From Tolypeutes matacus (taxonomy: Eukaryota; Chordata; Mammalia; Cingulata; Chlamyphoridae): a stretch of DNA of 64,000 nt. Within the stretch, counting starts at the first letter, position 1; each line of letters starts with the position of its first letter. The notes under the pieces are model-generated. The model ran no database searches. It saw nothing but the letters and a program-made list of their open reading frames with translations, and was not told the origin of the DNA. The DNA lies in NCBI GenBank assembly GCA_026826555.1, contig JAKSZT010054215.1, forward strand, positions 21,953,480 through 22,017,479. Reading direction: 5' to 3'. This document shows, one piece after another, positions 43,111 to 53,944 of this stretch. The translations under genes and the position numbers were made by a program.

Positions 43111-44488
43111 CATTAGGGGCTTTCAGTGGTTGGTCCAAGGAAGATGAACTCTCAAAAGAGACTCATCAGCAGTGGTCAGAGATGCAGGAAACCCCAGAAG
43201 AGGATGACATTTGGTAAGCAAAAGGAGGAGGTGTTTCCAAAAGGAGGAATGCTCAACAGTATCATGTGCTGCAAAAAGCTTTAGTAAGATATGAGTTGAA
43301 AGGGTCTATTGGCTTTACCAAGTGGGGGGTCTTTAGCATACTGGTCAGGAGCAATTTTTTAGGAGGGTGGCCACAAAGGGTGTCATATCGCTAAAGGTTA
43401 GGGAGTGAATGAGTACCAAGGCAGTGGTGACTGTGAGAATAAACTATATTCTCATATATCTTGATATGTAAAGACGGAGCAAAAGAGGAGGATAGCTAGA
43501 AGGAGACATAGGATAAATTGAGGGGATACTTGGGTTTTTAAATTTTTCTTTTTTAAGGAAGAAAAGTAGGGGGAGACCTGCTGAAGATAAGGCAAAAGAT
43601 AGCATCCAGTTGTCGGAGACAGGACACAGGTGAGAAAGGAATGGAATTCAGCATCCACAGGGATGGATTGGGCTTGGAGGCTGAGGTAGTTCTTTCTTGA
43701 GATGAATAAGCAGAACATAAGTGTGAAGGGTGGCACTTAGTTGAGAGAGTTCTTACAGCAGATGGGTGAAACTGAGAGTGAGGGTAGATGCAGAAGTAGA
43801 GTGGGCTTGAGAAGATTAAAGCTATTTGAAAAACCTAGGCCTAAGGAGCAGGAGATGGAACTGACCCAAAGTACAGTGAAGGCGTGCTGTGCCAAGGTGA
43901 GGGCTGCTGATTTTGGAAGCCAGGAATGTGTGGTGGCACCAAACTGCACTGTTCTGTGGTTTTCTTCTTGAGCCTCAGAACCCAGGGATGGAGCGGAGGA
44001 GGCAGAAAGTGGCATGAAACCCAGGCTGGGTGTTTCAAGGTGTGTGGAATAGAAGCCAGGAGAGGCAGAGTTGAAAACCCTTGCAAGAGTCTTGCTGGAA
44101 AATCAGTTCAGTGTTCTAGACTGGATAAGAAGGAAAATCAAGAAGGCAGGAAGCTTATAGATTGAGAGATCAAAATAGGTTGAAAAAGCTTCTTTTGAGA
44201 ATAGATATTTTTGATTATAGTTTAAAGTTATTCCTAGTCAAATCTGCTGAAGAAGGTGGGTCATCAAATGGGAAGCTATGAGCTCAAGAACTGCAAAACC
44301 CCAGCTCTGACACTGGAGTCAAGAAGATGGTTTTCTTTTGTGATTAACCCATTTCTGCAGTAGCTCTCCAGAGACCCAGACACATGTTGAGCAAGGGCAG
44401 TCCTGTTGGAGTGAGGGTCTTGCCCCCCAAATTAGCCACTCCGGATATGTAAGTCCCAGAGTACTTGCTTAAAGCCCTTCCATGTTAC
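43111..44488. other. Single-copy, purine-rich DNA
   Basis: No gene recognised. Frames of 76-94 codons overlap on both strands around 43740-44165 without domain signatures. A polypurine bias runs through most of it. Confidence 0.45.
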
Positions 44489-44503
44489 TTCACAATGTTA
44501 TTT

Positions 44504-44582
44504 TTTTTTTTTTTTTTTTTACCGGGAGGTACCGGGGATCGAACCCCGGTCGCCGAACCTTTTGAGCCACATCCGTTTCCCA
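44504..44582 (-). mobile_element. Minimal 79-bp SINE lacking the anticodon arm
   Basis: Perfect 15-bp TSD TTCACAATGTTATTT (44489-44503, 44583-44597). On the minus strand the A box (TGGCTCAAAAGGTTCGG) and B box (GGTTCGATCCC) are present. Relative to the copy at 47604 about 20 bases between them (the GTCTGCCATATGG region) are missing. It has an A-tail and no SINE body. Confidence 0.92.
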
Positions 44583-44597
44583 TTCACAATGTTATTT

Positions 44598-46121
44598 AAC
44601 GACATCACGCATGCACCTTGACTCCCAGTTGGACCATGAGCGTCTGTGGGATAGTTGGCTATCTGACACTTCCTGTGTGCTCTAGGTGGCTAACATTAGA
44701 CACAGGACCCATAGTTACTTGTGAAAGGAGTAAGAAGATAATGCACTCAGTCTTGAGAATACATACACAGCACATGCAGTGCTGTCCGGAACATTACCAA
44801 AAGAAAGCTCAGGGAGCGGGCATATTTGATCCTCTCTGTTGCCAATCATTGAACACGATCATTGCAATTCAGCTACTGTGCCAGCACATTCAAAAGAGGT
44901 TTGATAAAAAATGCAAAGTTTTCATTGTCTCCAATGGCTTCAGCTCAGTAAAATAAGCCTAAAGTGGAAAATAAACCTTTTTCTAAAACTTCACACAGGG
45001 AGAAAGCAGAAAGTTTCCCAAGTTTCTGAGATATGAACAGTATTTCCAAAATGGAGTTTGATTAGAAATGTGAGAAGCCAAAGGTACTTGTGAAAAGTAA
45101 TGGGGCCTATGGGAAGCTCAAGTTACCTTAATCAGGCTAGGAGAGGGAGTGATAGAAATGCAAATCTGTAGCGCCTCTGGATCTCCTCTCTAAATAGAAA
45201 CACCTAGAGGCAGAATCAATTTTTTCATTCCTAGAGGAGGATTGCATTTTCTATAGGTTGAAAGCACTGAGGGAGAATACTTTAAAAATTCCAGGAAATG
45301 ACAGGTAAATGGATTAAAAACCATTGCTTTTGCCAATTAACCCTCCCTGACCTCTTTCCTCCCCTGGAGAGTACTTGGTATCCCCTTCCCACCCTTCCTG
45401 GCCTGTTCAGTTTTTAGTTAGCTTGTGACTATATCCTGGTGAGGGAGTGAGGAGAGGCAAAGAGATGTAGGGCTAATGGAGAGGAAGCCAACATCAGGGC
45501 TCGGGGCAGCATTAGGGCCTGTGGGACCTCTGGGGAGAGTCAGAAGAAGCAAAGAAAGGGAATCAAAGACAAATCCTTTTCAGAATTCTGCTCAAGGCCT
45601 TCTGGGCATACACGCAGTGTGTGCATGCGCATACATATTATTGATCTGATGACTGTTTTGTATTGTTTGCCCTGAGTTGAGGATTTAGGGGATGGAGGAC
45701 CAAACCACATAAATTGGGACTTTCCTGGGGACTCTGGGACTTTTGTCTCCATTGTAAGAGGAAATGAATAGAGAGAGACAACTTTTCACAAAGATGGTGA
45801 CACTGCTGCATAGTGTAGACTTGGGAAGGGGTGGAAGGGAAGCAGGCTGCAGCTCTTTGTCACTGAAGATGGGCTGTTAGCCTCAGTCTAGAATTGCACT
45901 TATCTGAAGATTTTGAGAAGATGGAAAACTGGGGTCAGGGGGTGGGCGAGAAGAAAGGTCACCCCATTCCTTAAGTGTGGGCTTTGCATAGTGACTTCCT
46001 TCCAAAGAGTGCAGGATGGAAAGGGGGAAAGAGAATAACTTTATAGTGGAGAAAGCTGATAAATACTACCTTATCCAGGCGTCAAGATCATCAATGATAA
46101 GTCATGTTGATTGTAAGTACC
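44598..46121. other. Single-copy DNA
   Basis: 1.5 kb with no recognised repeat. Frames at 44618-44956 (112 codons) and 45540-45752 carry no known domain, so I call no gene. Confidence 0.45.
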
Positions 46122-46655
46122 TGTTTTTGTTTGCTAAAGGCTGCCAAGGAGATATAACAGAAATGGGTTGCCTTTTACAATGGGTATTTATTAATTCAAG
46201 CTTACAATTCGGAGGCCCCGGTGACAGTGTCCAAATCCAAGCACATCAGAAGATGCTTTCTCCCCAAGCTGCAGCTATGGGTGATCAGGCACATGTCAGC
46301 ATCTGCCAGTCTCAGCCTTCTCTTTCAGGATCTGTTTTTAGCTTCTGGCTGTTCCTTCTGTGGCCTTCTCTCTCCCGGGTTCCATTGATTTCAGCTTCTT
46401 CCTCTTGTGGCTTTCTCTCTCAGCTTCTGTAGATTCCTTTCTAAGCTCCTGGGTCTTTTCTCTCTGCTTTGTCTCTCCATATCCATCCTGTTTATAAAGG
46501 GCTCCAGTAAGAGGATTAAGACCCATTCTGGGTCACCCTTACCAAAGTAATCCAATCAAGGCCCTTAACAGAAGTAATTTAATTAAAAGTTCCCACCTAC
46601 AATAGGTTCACACACACAGGAATTTAAGAACATAATTTTCTGAGGTCTACAAAAG
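46122..46655 (-). mobile_element. MaLR/MLT1-like LTR, second family
   Basis: Begins TGTTTTTGTTTGCTAAAGGCTGCC, the antisense of the 39639 terminus type. It contains ACAGAAATGGGTTGCCTTTTACA, ATGCTTTCTCCCCAAG and GTAAGAGGATTAAGACCC. A GATAT run lies at ~46658-46677. Confidence 0.65.
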
Positions 46656-46779
46656 TCTTGATATGATATGATATGATGAGACTGGCACTTCATCCCTGTG
46701 GTCTTCCTTCCCAAAACACTAGTAGAGGAACATTCTACAAAAAAATACCTGACCAGTAGTCCTTAAACTGTCAAGATCA

Positions 46780-46807
46780 TCCAAAAAAAAAAAAAAAAAA
46801 AAAAAAA
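46780..46807. repeat. Poly(A) run
   Basis: About 27 consecutive A between two LTR-like segments; possibly the tail of a lost insertion. Confidence 0.8.
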
Positions 46808-46848
46808 ATCTGAGAAACTGTAAAACCCAAGAGGGCTGGCTTAATTTC

Positions 46849-47295
46849 CTTGACTGCTCAAGCAAATTACCCTGAAATGGGTCAGGTGAAACAAAGGGAA
46901 TTTACTTGCTTATAGTTTTGAGACTAAAAGTCCAAATCAAGGTGTTATCAAGGCAATGCTTTCTTTCTGAAGATTGTGGCATTCTGGGGCTGGCTGCTGG
47001 TGATCCCTGGTTCCTCTATCACATGGCAAGGCATATGGTGGTATCTCCTGGCCTCTCTCTTCTCTTCTGGGTTTGTCGATATCCATCTCTTGCTTCCTGT
47101 AGCTTTCTCTTTCCCTGTCTGAATTTCATTCTCTATTAAAGGACTTTAGTAATAGGATTAACACCCATTCTGATTGAGGTGGGACACATCTTAATTGAAG
47201 TAACCTCAATAGGTTCTACTTACAATGAATCTACAGGAATGGATTAAATTTAAGAACATGTTTTTCTAGGGTACATACAGTTTCAAGCCACCACA
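46849..47295 (-). mobile_element. MaLR/MLT1-like LTR, second family
   Basis: Ends TTCAAGCCACCACA (the antisense start) and shares GTCCAAATCAAGGTG, ACATGGCAAGGCATATGG and AGGATTAACACCCATTCTGATTGAGG with the copy at 46122. Same orientation as that copy; 5' side decayed. Confidence 0.65.
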
Positions 47296-47334
47296 AGAGC
47301 CTAAGGAAACATGGCAACCAAATATAAGATGGGA

Positions 47335-47595
47335 TACAGGTTGGGACTGTGTGACAGAAAAAAGGACATTAGGTAAAAACTAAAGAAATCTGAATAAAGT
47401 ATAGACTTTAATTAATGATAATGTGTCCATATTGGTTCAGTAATTATAATAAAGTACCATACTAATGTAAGATGTTAATAATAAGGGAAACTGGGTGCAA
47501 GGTACATGTGAACTCTCAGTACTATCATTGCAATTTTTTTTTTGGTAAATCTAAAACACTTCTTAAAAAAAAAAAAAAAAAGTTTGTTAAAAATA
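47335..47595 (+). mobile_element. L1M 3' end with poly(A)
   Basis: GACTTTAATTAATGATAATGTG, ACCATACTAATGTAAGATGTTAATAATAAGGG and GGAACTCTC-like words are the 3' end of an old L1M, closing with A17 at 47565-47581. Confidence 0.75.
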
Positions 47596-47603
47596 TCAAT
47601 GTC

Positions 47604-48031
47604 GGGGGCGGATGTGGCTCAAATGGTTGGGCGTCCGTCTGCCATATGGAGGGACCTGGGTTCGATCCCCGGGACCTCCCGGTAAAATTAAAAAAATATA
47701 TATATATAGAAGGTGCATGGGCTGCCAGGCTCTGTGTGCCGCTGAGCCGTCGGGCCCCGGGAGCCAGGCAGCAGGATGATGACGTAACAGGGGAGAGACA
47801 AGACGAGATGCTCCGAAAGCTCCAGAAGCCAGGGGCTGAGGTGGCGCAGGCAGCAGAATACCTCTCTCCTACATCGGAGGTCTCCAGGATCGAATCCTGG
47901 TGAAGACTGGAGGAGGAGGTGGCAAGAAACAAAAACACAGAGAATTGCGCAGCAAATGGACACAAAACAGCAAATGGGGAAGGAGGGGTTTAAAATGGAT
48001 AAAGTAAATAAATAAATCTTAAAAAAAAAAA
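47604..48031 (+). mobile_element. Long two-headed DAS-type SINE
   Basis: TSD AAAATATCAATGTC (47590-47603) / AAAATATCAAGGTC (48032-48045). First head CGGATGTGGCTCAAATGGTT with B box GGTTCGATCCC, TA-rich spacer, ~one 25-bp linker unit, second head (~47835-47905: GGTGGCGCAGGCAGC, B box GGATCGAATCC), A-tail. The best-preserved long SINE in the window, useful as a reference. Confidence 0.95.
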
Positions 48032-48045
48032 AAAATATCAAGGTC

Positions 48046-48480
48046 CACATGAAAAGATGCTTGACATCACTAGACACCAAGAATACCCACAGTGAGATAC
48101 CACACCACACTCACTAGGATGGCTCTAATAGAAAAGGTAGACAATAACAAGTATTGGGAAGATACGGTGAAATTGGAATCCTCATGTATTCCTGGTGGGA
48201 ATACAAAATGTCACAGCCACTAAGACATTCAATGGGAAAAGAATAGTCTTTTCAACAAATGGTGCTGGGACAAATGGATTTCTCCAGGCAAATATCCCTA
48301 CTTCATACAAAAATATGAATATAAATATAAAATAAAAGACCTTCATGTAAGAGGTAAAACTATAAAATTCTTAGAAGAAAGCATAAGTGTAAATCGTCAT
48401 GACCTTGGACTAGGCAATGGTTTCTTGGCTATGACACCAAAAGCAAAAGCAAGAAAAAGAGTCAGCCATTTTAATTGAAA
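48046..48480 (+). mobile_element. L1M ORF2 pieces in non-canonical order
   Basis: 48046-48215 is the late-ORF2 block (GATGCTTGACATCACTAG to TGGTGGGAATACAAAATG). 48230-48480 is an earlier block (TTTTCAACAAATGGTGCTGGG, then AGGTAAAACTATAAAATTC and GACACCAAAAGCAAAAGC). In intact L1 the second precedes the first, so these are two fragments or a rearranged one. Confidence 0.7.
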
Positions 48481-48799
48481 TGGAGAACAGAATCCTCTGG
48501 CTACAAAGGACCATGCACTGTCTGAATGGTTGGTCAGACAGTTGTGAACAATGCACAGCTTCACAGAGTAGCATTCGCATTGTGCTCCAAGGGGGTGCCA
48601 TTTCACAAAGATATAATGGGCACAGTTCCCCCCAGGATTGTGCATCTACAGCCCCAGAACTTGGATTGGAAGTATGCTCCCTAATATTGTGCTAACACCA
48701 TCCCTGCCTTCCTATCTAGCTATTTATAAATACAGTAAGTACGGTCATAGTTTTGGAAGTAACCTTACAGATTTGCCAGTTTAACCCTTTCGTTTGGGA
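48481..48799. other. Single-copy spacer
   Basis: About 320 bases with a 71-codon plus-strand frame and overlapping minus-strand frames but no recognised element. Confidence 0.4.
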
Positions 48800-49170
48800 G
48801 CTGAAGTGGTGGAGGTGGTGGAAGTCACTGGTGCAGACATCAGTTCTCTCTCCTCACCCTTCCCTGCAAGGGAAGCTAGGCAGGCCCATGTGACCTGCTT
48901 TGGCCAATGAAGGGTGAGCAGAAGTGATGCATTTCGCTTCAAAAGCCAATACACAACCTACTCTGCCACTGTGATCGTGGAAGCACATGGCAAATGATAT
49001 GACGCCTCTGTTAGCCTGGAACCCTGAGTCCTTGAGTTATTCTGCTGGCCCAGGCAGAACATGTCACGAAGTGAGAATCCAACTTTTGTTGTGTTAAACC
49101 ACTGTGACTTAGGGCTTGACGGTTCCCTCAGCATAACCAAGCCTATCCTGAGTGATATACGTGAGGTGGT
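48800..49170 (+). mobile_element. MLT1-like LTR
   Basis: GGCCCATGTGACCTGCTTTGGCCAATGA, then AGAACATGTCACGAAGTGAG and GTTGTGTTAAACCACTGTGAC follow the MLT1 LTR order, including its 3' AATAAA-adjacent block. Diverged; ends approximate. Confidence 0.65.
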
Positions 49171-49204
49171 ATGATGAAGGCAGACAGATTCCATGCATTT
49201 TTCT

Positions 49205-49362
49205 TTTCCATTTAGAAGCTGAGAGTTCTTGGGCAAGTCATTTAACCCTATAAGCCTCAGTTTCCCATCTCTAAAATAGGGATTATAATAGCTACCCTAG
49301 AGAATTGTTGTGAGAATTATATAGAATTTAGACACATGGAAAATACCAAGTATTGTACCTGA
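49205..49362 (+). mobile_element. MIR-type SINE
   Basis: GTTCTTGGGCAAGTCATTTAACCC, CCTCAGTTTCCCATCTCTAAAATAGGG and TTGTTGTGAGAATTATATAG in MIR order. Confidence 0.88.
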
Positions 49363-49439
49363 CTCAGAGAATTGTATTGTACCCGACTCACTGAATGTAT
49401 TGTTCTTCCCTGCCCCATGGCTCCCTTGTCTGTTTGCTC

Positions 49440-49592
49440 ATTGTTCTTGCTCATTGTCTGCTTGTTGTTTTTTGCTTGTTGTCTGTATTTTTTTTTTTTT
49501 TTTTTTTTTTTTAATCTTTAGGAGGCACTGGGAACTGAAACCAGTACCTCCCTTGTGGGAGCGCTCAACTGTTTGAGCCACATCTGCTCCCC
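49440..49592 (-). mobile_element. tRNA-derived SINE with expanded internal poly(T)
   Basis: On the minus strand the head GCAGATGTGGCTCAAACAGTTG and B box GGTTTCAGTTCCC are clear at 49592-49535. A run of 22 or more T (plus strand 49490-49512) interrupts the body. Further body-like repeats (GCTCATTG, GCTTGTTG) extend to ~49440. Confidence 0.8.
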
Positions 49593-49604
49593 CTGTTTGT
49601 TCTT

Positions 49605-49705
49605 ATAGATAGAGGAACCAAAGCTCAGGATATGGAATTGCTTTATCCAAGATACACTGGTCAGTGGCATGACTGATTCTAACTCACTGCTCTCTCCCTA
49701 CACCC
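49605..49705 (-). mobile_element. MIR-type SINE fragment
   Basis: GAGGAACCAAAGCTCAGGATATG, TTTATCCAAGATACACTGGTCAGTGGC, TGATTCTAACTCA: antisense MIR order. Confidence 0.65.
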
Positions 49706-50374
49706 CACCACAGCCACTCGATGAGGGCGGCACACACTTGTGATTAACACTGATGGAAAAAGCAATTCCACCACCTCTTCCCTGTCCTGCCTCTTCTTCC
49801 CACTCCTACCACCAAGGTAGGACACATTGAGCTTCCTTGTAGCAAAGAGAAATCTAACGATCCCATAGGATCAGCTGCCCACCTGAGCAGGACCTCGCCC
49901 TGGGAGCAGGGATTGCACTGATGTGGCCTGTGGCACTGGTTGAGCACAGGGAAGCATGATCAGTGGTGGACATTTGATTCCTGTGGATTTCAGAAAGTGC
50001 TTCCCTCTGTTTTGTGAATTGTGTGATGACGAGATTATCCAGGGATACGGGCCATTACCTCTGGGGCTATCTCCAAGAGCCCTCTCTGGAACTCCTCCTC
50101 CTCATGCTTGAGCTCGTGGGTCCTCTGATAAGGCGCATGGTCGGCTCCCCTTGAGAAAGGACAGTGGCTCAGTTTTCATAGGCAGAGGGAATGAAACAAG
50201 ACTAAAGTACTTGGAGGTAAGCCCCTGACTCCTTCCCACAGCTACTTCATGAGGCTGGACACAGTCCAGTCCCTGCCTATTCCTCCAGCCTGGCCGTGGA
50301 CCACTTGGTCCTCTTTGCCCCATCACAATGCCCTTCTCTTTGTTCCTCAAAACAACCACCACCACCCCAGGCTC
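49706..50374. other. Single-copy DNA
   Basis: No recognised repeats. Frames up to 87 codons on the minus strand lack domains. Confidence 0.45.
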
Positions 50375-50470
50375 TTTCCTGCCTCAGGACACATGCACAT
50401 GCTATTTCCTTTCTGAAATGTTCTTTGCCCCCACTTTTCCCAAGGCTGGCTCCTTTCTTTCCTTTGCGTC
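50375..50470 (+). mobile_element. L2 3'-end fragment
   Basis: TCCTGCCTCAGGACACATGCACATGCTATTTCC, then ATGTTCTTTGCCCCCAC and GGCTGGCTCCTTTC follow the L2 3' region. Confidence 0.65.
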
Positions 50471-50825
50471 TGCATCAGTTACGCTTCCATCAGACAAACA
50501 GCTGTTATGTATGATACTGAACAAGGAGATCTGACCTCTCGTAATTGTGCAAGGCAACAGCTGGGAAGGAACTGTGACGGGAAGTGGGGAGAGCAAGGAT
50601 GAAGTGGCTGGAACCCAGCAGGATGAGGGCAACCCACACTGTCTCTCACTGCCTCCAGGACACCAGCCTCTACGATATGGGTTTCCTACAGGAAAAGCTA
50701 CCACCCTTCCCCTCGGAGCTGAGTTTCTAGCCGAGGATTGAGAGTAGCAGAAGGAAGAGCCTGCAGGAACTTCAGGAGCTGGAGGTAGGCTGCTGCCGAG
50801 AGAGCAGGGATCCAACCTTCCTAGT

Positions 50826-50873
50826 GTTAAAAAAAAAAAAAAAAAAAAAAAATAATAATAATAATAATAATAA
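50826..50873. repeat. A-run followed by (AAT)n microsatellite
   Basis: About 25 A then eight AAT units; probably the expanded tail of an otherwise unrecognised insertion. Confidence 0.9.
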
Positions 50874-51049
50874 TGCCTCTTTACTTCCACCTTCCAAATG
50901 GTGCAAAAAGGCTCTTGTGGCCCACGCTAACTGAGAATTATGCAGGGAAGAGAATTTCTAGGAAATAAAGATGGGAGTAGAGTCAATCCAAATCCACCAT
51001 AAATCTCTTCTCTCCTGTGTAATTCTAGGTAGAGTTTCCCCACATCATC
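50874..51049. other. Single-copy spacer
   Basis: Nothing recognised. Confidence 0.4.
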
Positions 51050-51210
51050 TCTCCCAGCCCTTTGTGTCTCTCACTGTACTTATTATAACTTTCCATTATT
51101 ATCTTGCATGTTTATTGGTTTAATGGCTCATTACGTGTCTCTGCCCTACCAGTGTGTAACTTCCATGAGAGCAAGCAACTCTTATTTACTTCTGAACCTC
51201 AGGAGCTGCT
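51050..51210 (+). mobile_element. L2 3'-end fragment
   Basis: CACTGTACTTATTATAAC, TTGGTTTAATGGCTC, then CCAGTGTGTAACTTCCATGAGAGCAAG match the L2 3' end order (TAGCACTTATCAC, TGTAAGCTCCATGAGGGCAGG). Confidence 0.75.
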
Positions 51211-51928
51211 AATAATGGTGATGATCACTGTGATGACACGCCGTACTAGCCATCACTTAGCCGGTTCGGGCCACGTGCTAGCACCATTGTAGTGGTGTGT
51301 GTGTGTTACCTTTTGTTTTATCGCATAGCAAGCCCCGTACCTGGCAGAGAGCAGGTGCTCTTCCTCTACCTGGCCTCCTGTGGGTCAGTTACCTGGAGAG
51401 TTGTGGGAGTGGTGGGAAAGGGACAGCCTAGGAGCTACCCCTCGTTTTGAGGGCAAGAGGGTTTTTCATTAGAAAGTCACTTGGGGCTTTTGCAAAATCA
51501 CTTTTCTTACCAGGAGTAGCTATTTATTGTAGAGAAGATTTTGTCCCTACCCGCCTCTGAGGCTGATCCCCTCACAGGGCCTCCCCGCTGTCTGGCCAGC
51601 CACTCTGACATTCTTCTGGGTTGCTTGGTCCATCTGTCTGACAGTCAGGGCTCATTGTCTGTGACTTGCTAACGCAGTAGGCACGGACTTTAGCTTTGGG
51701 ACATTGGGGACGGCCAACTCCAGTGTAGAATTTTATTGGATCTTCCTTAAGAGTTGCTTTTAAACACTCTTTGGTAATATATTGCTGATAGGCTTCTGTT
51801 ATCTGTGGTTATATCGCTTTATTGATCCCTGTGTCCTGTGGGCGATCTGAATGTCTAAAGCATGAATAATACCATGGAGGGACAGAAACTCCTCTCAAAA
51901 AAGTCTCAAATCCTACCTGCTTCCGTTT
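51211..51928. other. Single-copy DNA
   Basis: A short GT run lies near 51296-51306. No gene or repeat recognised. Confidence 0.45.
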
Positions 51929-51936
51929 CTCTACGG

Positions 51937-52130
51937 CAGGGGTTCTGAACCTTTTTTGGTTCCATGGACCCCTTTGCCAGTCAGATGAAAACCACGGACC
52001 CCTTACTAAGTCCACACCATACAGTGTGTTATTTAATAAATACGTCACACCCGCCCCAACACGTCCCCACAAGAATAATGGTTTCTTGAGTTTCAATTCA
52101 AGCTCACGGATCCGTTGTTAAGAACCCCTG
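51937..52130. mobile_element. hAT-Charlie-like MITE, 194 bp
   Basis: TIRs CAGGGGTTCTGAACC and (inward from the right) CAGGGGTTCTTAACA. The flanks CTCTACGG (51929-51936) and CTCTAGGT (52131-52138) are an 8-bp TSD with two mismatches. GGACCCCTT blocks near each end match the element at 56773. Confidence 0.88.
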
Positions 52131-52138
52131 CTCTAGGT

Positions 52139-52559
52139 TGTCCTTCTTGATTTAGGCTTGAAACAGTTTGTGAGACAAGCAAACACCCTTCAAGTTGAAC
52201 TTATTTTAAAAGATTTTTGTTTTTTTTTTAAGTTTAATAATAGAAGATACCAAAAACCCACGTACATGGATAGCAGCAAATCCTGAGTGAAGGATTTCTC
52301 CTAGTGGGGGAAGGCTGGCTTCGAGTCCTCCCCTCTTCTTCTGATTTGCTTCCCCTGCTTTCACCCTCTCTGGCGGAGGCACCTATGCCACCTACGGTAC
52401 TTGCTTTGAGGAGGACGGTCTGATGGGATGAGTTCAGCCTGAATGTGATAGTGACTTAATACACTAGTCTTAGCATAGGCATTTGTATTCTAAAAGAGAA
52501 CCTATTAAATGAAGGCTCTGGGTATACTATGTGTGCTGGTGTGAATGTAGATCCGTCTG
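52139..52559. other. Single-copy DNA
   Basis: A T-rich run lies at 52217-52231; otherwise nothing recognised. Confidence 0.4.
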
Positions 52560-52925
52560 TCAATACTGGGTCAAATTCACTATGCACCTACCTTATCCCC
52601 AACCCATCCACTCCTGGTACTCACCCACAGTCGCTCTCACCTGGGGCCACATAGGGCCGTGCACATGGGCATTCATCGCAGCAGTTTATGGTGGCGAGGA
52701 GTGAGAGGCCGGCTGGGGGCCGTGGGCAGGTAAAAGTGGCGATGCCCACTGCAGATCACTATGCAGTACTTAGAGGCAACATAAATGGGTCTTAAAAGCA
52801 GAGTGAGGAGCAAAAACTAAGGAACAGAATGAAGTCTCTGATACAATATCATTTCCACAAATTAAAATAGATGACCACAACAGTATACATTTTATATGAA
52901 CATGTAAAACTAATGATAATGTGCT
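52560..52925 (+). mobile_element. Ancient L1 ORF2 3'-end relic
   Basis: GGGCATTCATCGCAGCAGTTTATGG, then CACTATGCAGTACTTAGAGGC and CAATATCATTTCCACAAATTAAAATAG follow the late ORF2/3' end order of very old L1s. High divergence. Confidence 0.5.
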
Positions 52926-52950
52926 GTGGGGGAAGGGCATGGGACTGGGG

Positions 52951-53160
52951 CAGAGTGGCCCATCCTCAGCACTTCTGACATTTAGGGCCAGAGGATTCTT
53001 AGGGGGTGGGGGTTGTCCTGTGCGCTGTAGGACGTCAGCAACATCCCTGGCCTCTAGCCACTAGATGCCAGCAGCACCCCTTCAGTTGTGACAATCAAAA
53101 ATGTCCAGACATCACCAAATGTCCCCTAGGAGGAAAATGGCCCCTGGTTGAGAAAAGCTG
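52951..53160 (-). mobile_element. MER20-type hAT MITE
   Basis: On the minus strand: CTTTTCTCAACCAGGGGCCAT, then GGGGACATTTGGTGATGTCTGG, TTGTCACAACTG, GGCATCTAGTGGC and CACAGGACAACCCCCAC, in MER20 order. MER20 copies have been reported as placental-cell regulatory sequences; nothing here shows activity. Confidence 0.88.
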
Positions 53161-53190
53161 ACATTGAATAAAGGGAATGAATGAATATAT

Positions 53191-53193
<3 letters not shown>

Positions 53194-53241
<48 letters not shown>
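53194..53241. repeat. (GA)n microsatellite
   Basis: About 24 uninterrupted GA units following a short AT run. Confidence 0.98.
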
Positions 53242-53243
<2 letters not shown>

Positions 53244-53337
53244 TACCTTAAAGTAAAAATAAGCAAAAGTGAATACTCAAAGGCGGCAACATTTAACCCC
53301 AAAGAACACATCGTAAATGGTGGGGTTTTAGGGACCA

Positions 53338-53944
53338 GTGTCGGATCAGTTAGCATGTTTCAGATCAGACCATAAAGGCCCCTGTCTATTCTGGGTGTGC
53401 TTAGGTCTTCCACCATACATGCAGGAGGGACAGTGTTATTCATCCCTTCACAGACTTGTGGTGTTAGAAAGAAGCCATCCCAGAAAGAAAAGGCTGAGCG
53501 TGACTCAGTGCCCAGAGGCTGAATGGCTGGACTGGGTCCAGAAGGAGCAGCTGCTTCCCAGGGAGGAGGCATGTTGTGTGCATGGGGACAGTGGTCTGTG
53601 CTCCCTCCGCCCACTGGGCAGAAGGGCCTGGGCTCCCAAGGTGCTGGCTGACCAGGAAGGGGCGTCTCCTGCCCTTGCGTGCCCAGCTGAAGCAGCCCAG
53701 GACCCGCTCTGCTGACCTTCGTCTTCCTCTCTCCCGCGCCCACACTGGAGTGCTGGGCAGTCCGAGGCTCAGCCAGGAGGCAGGCGAGGGGCAGCTGGGG
53801 GCGGTGGCCAGTGAAGGGCAGTGGTGGGAAAGAAGGTGTTTTCTAGAGCTGCCCATGGCTCCCATTGGGCCTTTGCACAGCAGGTCTAGGCAAGGTTGGT
53901 ATTTCATGTTGGGCAATCTCTTAGGAAAGAAAATGTCTCTCTAA
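53338..53944. other. GC-rich stretch with overlapping open frames on both strands
   Basis: Frames of 122-150 codons overlap here: 53338-53715 and 53576-53944 (+), 53360-53743 and 53464-53916 (-). High GC lowers stop-codon frequency, which alone could produce this. None has a recognised domain, a clear start context or plausible splice partners, so I do not call a gene. An AP-1-type TGACTCA lies at ~53501. Confidence 0.4.

Noticed and set aside
47604..47690. tRNA gene (Ala-like head with intact A and B boxes)
   Set aside because: The cloverleaf-like head continues into a SINE linker, a second head and an A-tail, and the whole is bounded by TSDs. The same holds for the other heads listed.
53338..53715. 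125-codon open frame as a host gene
   Set aside because: No domain, no supporting splice structure, equally long frames on the opposite strand, and GC-rich composition.
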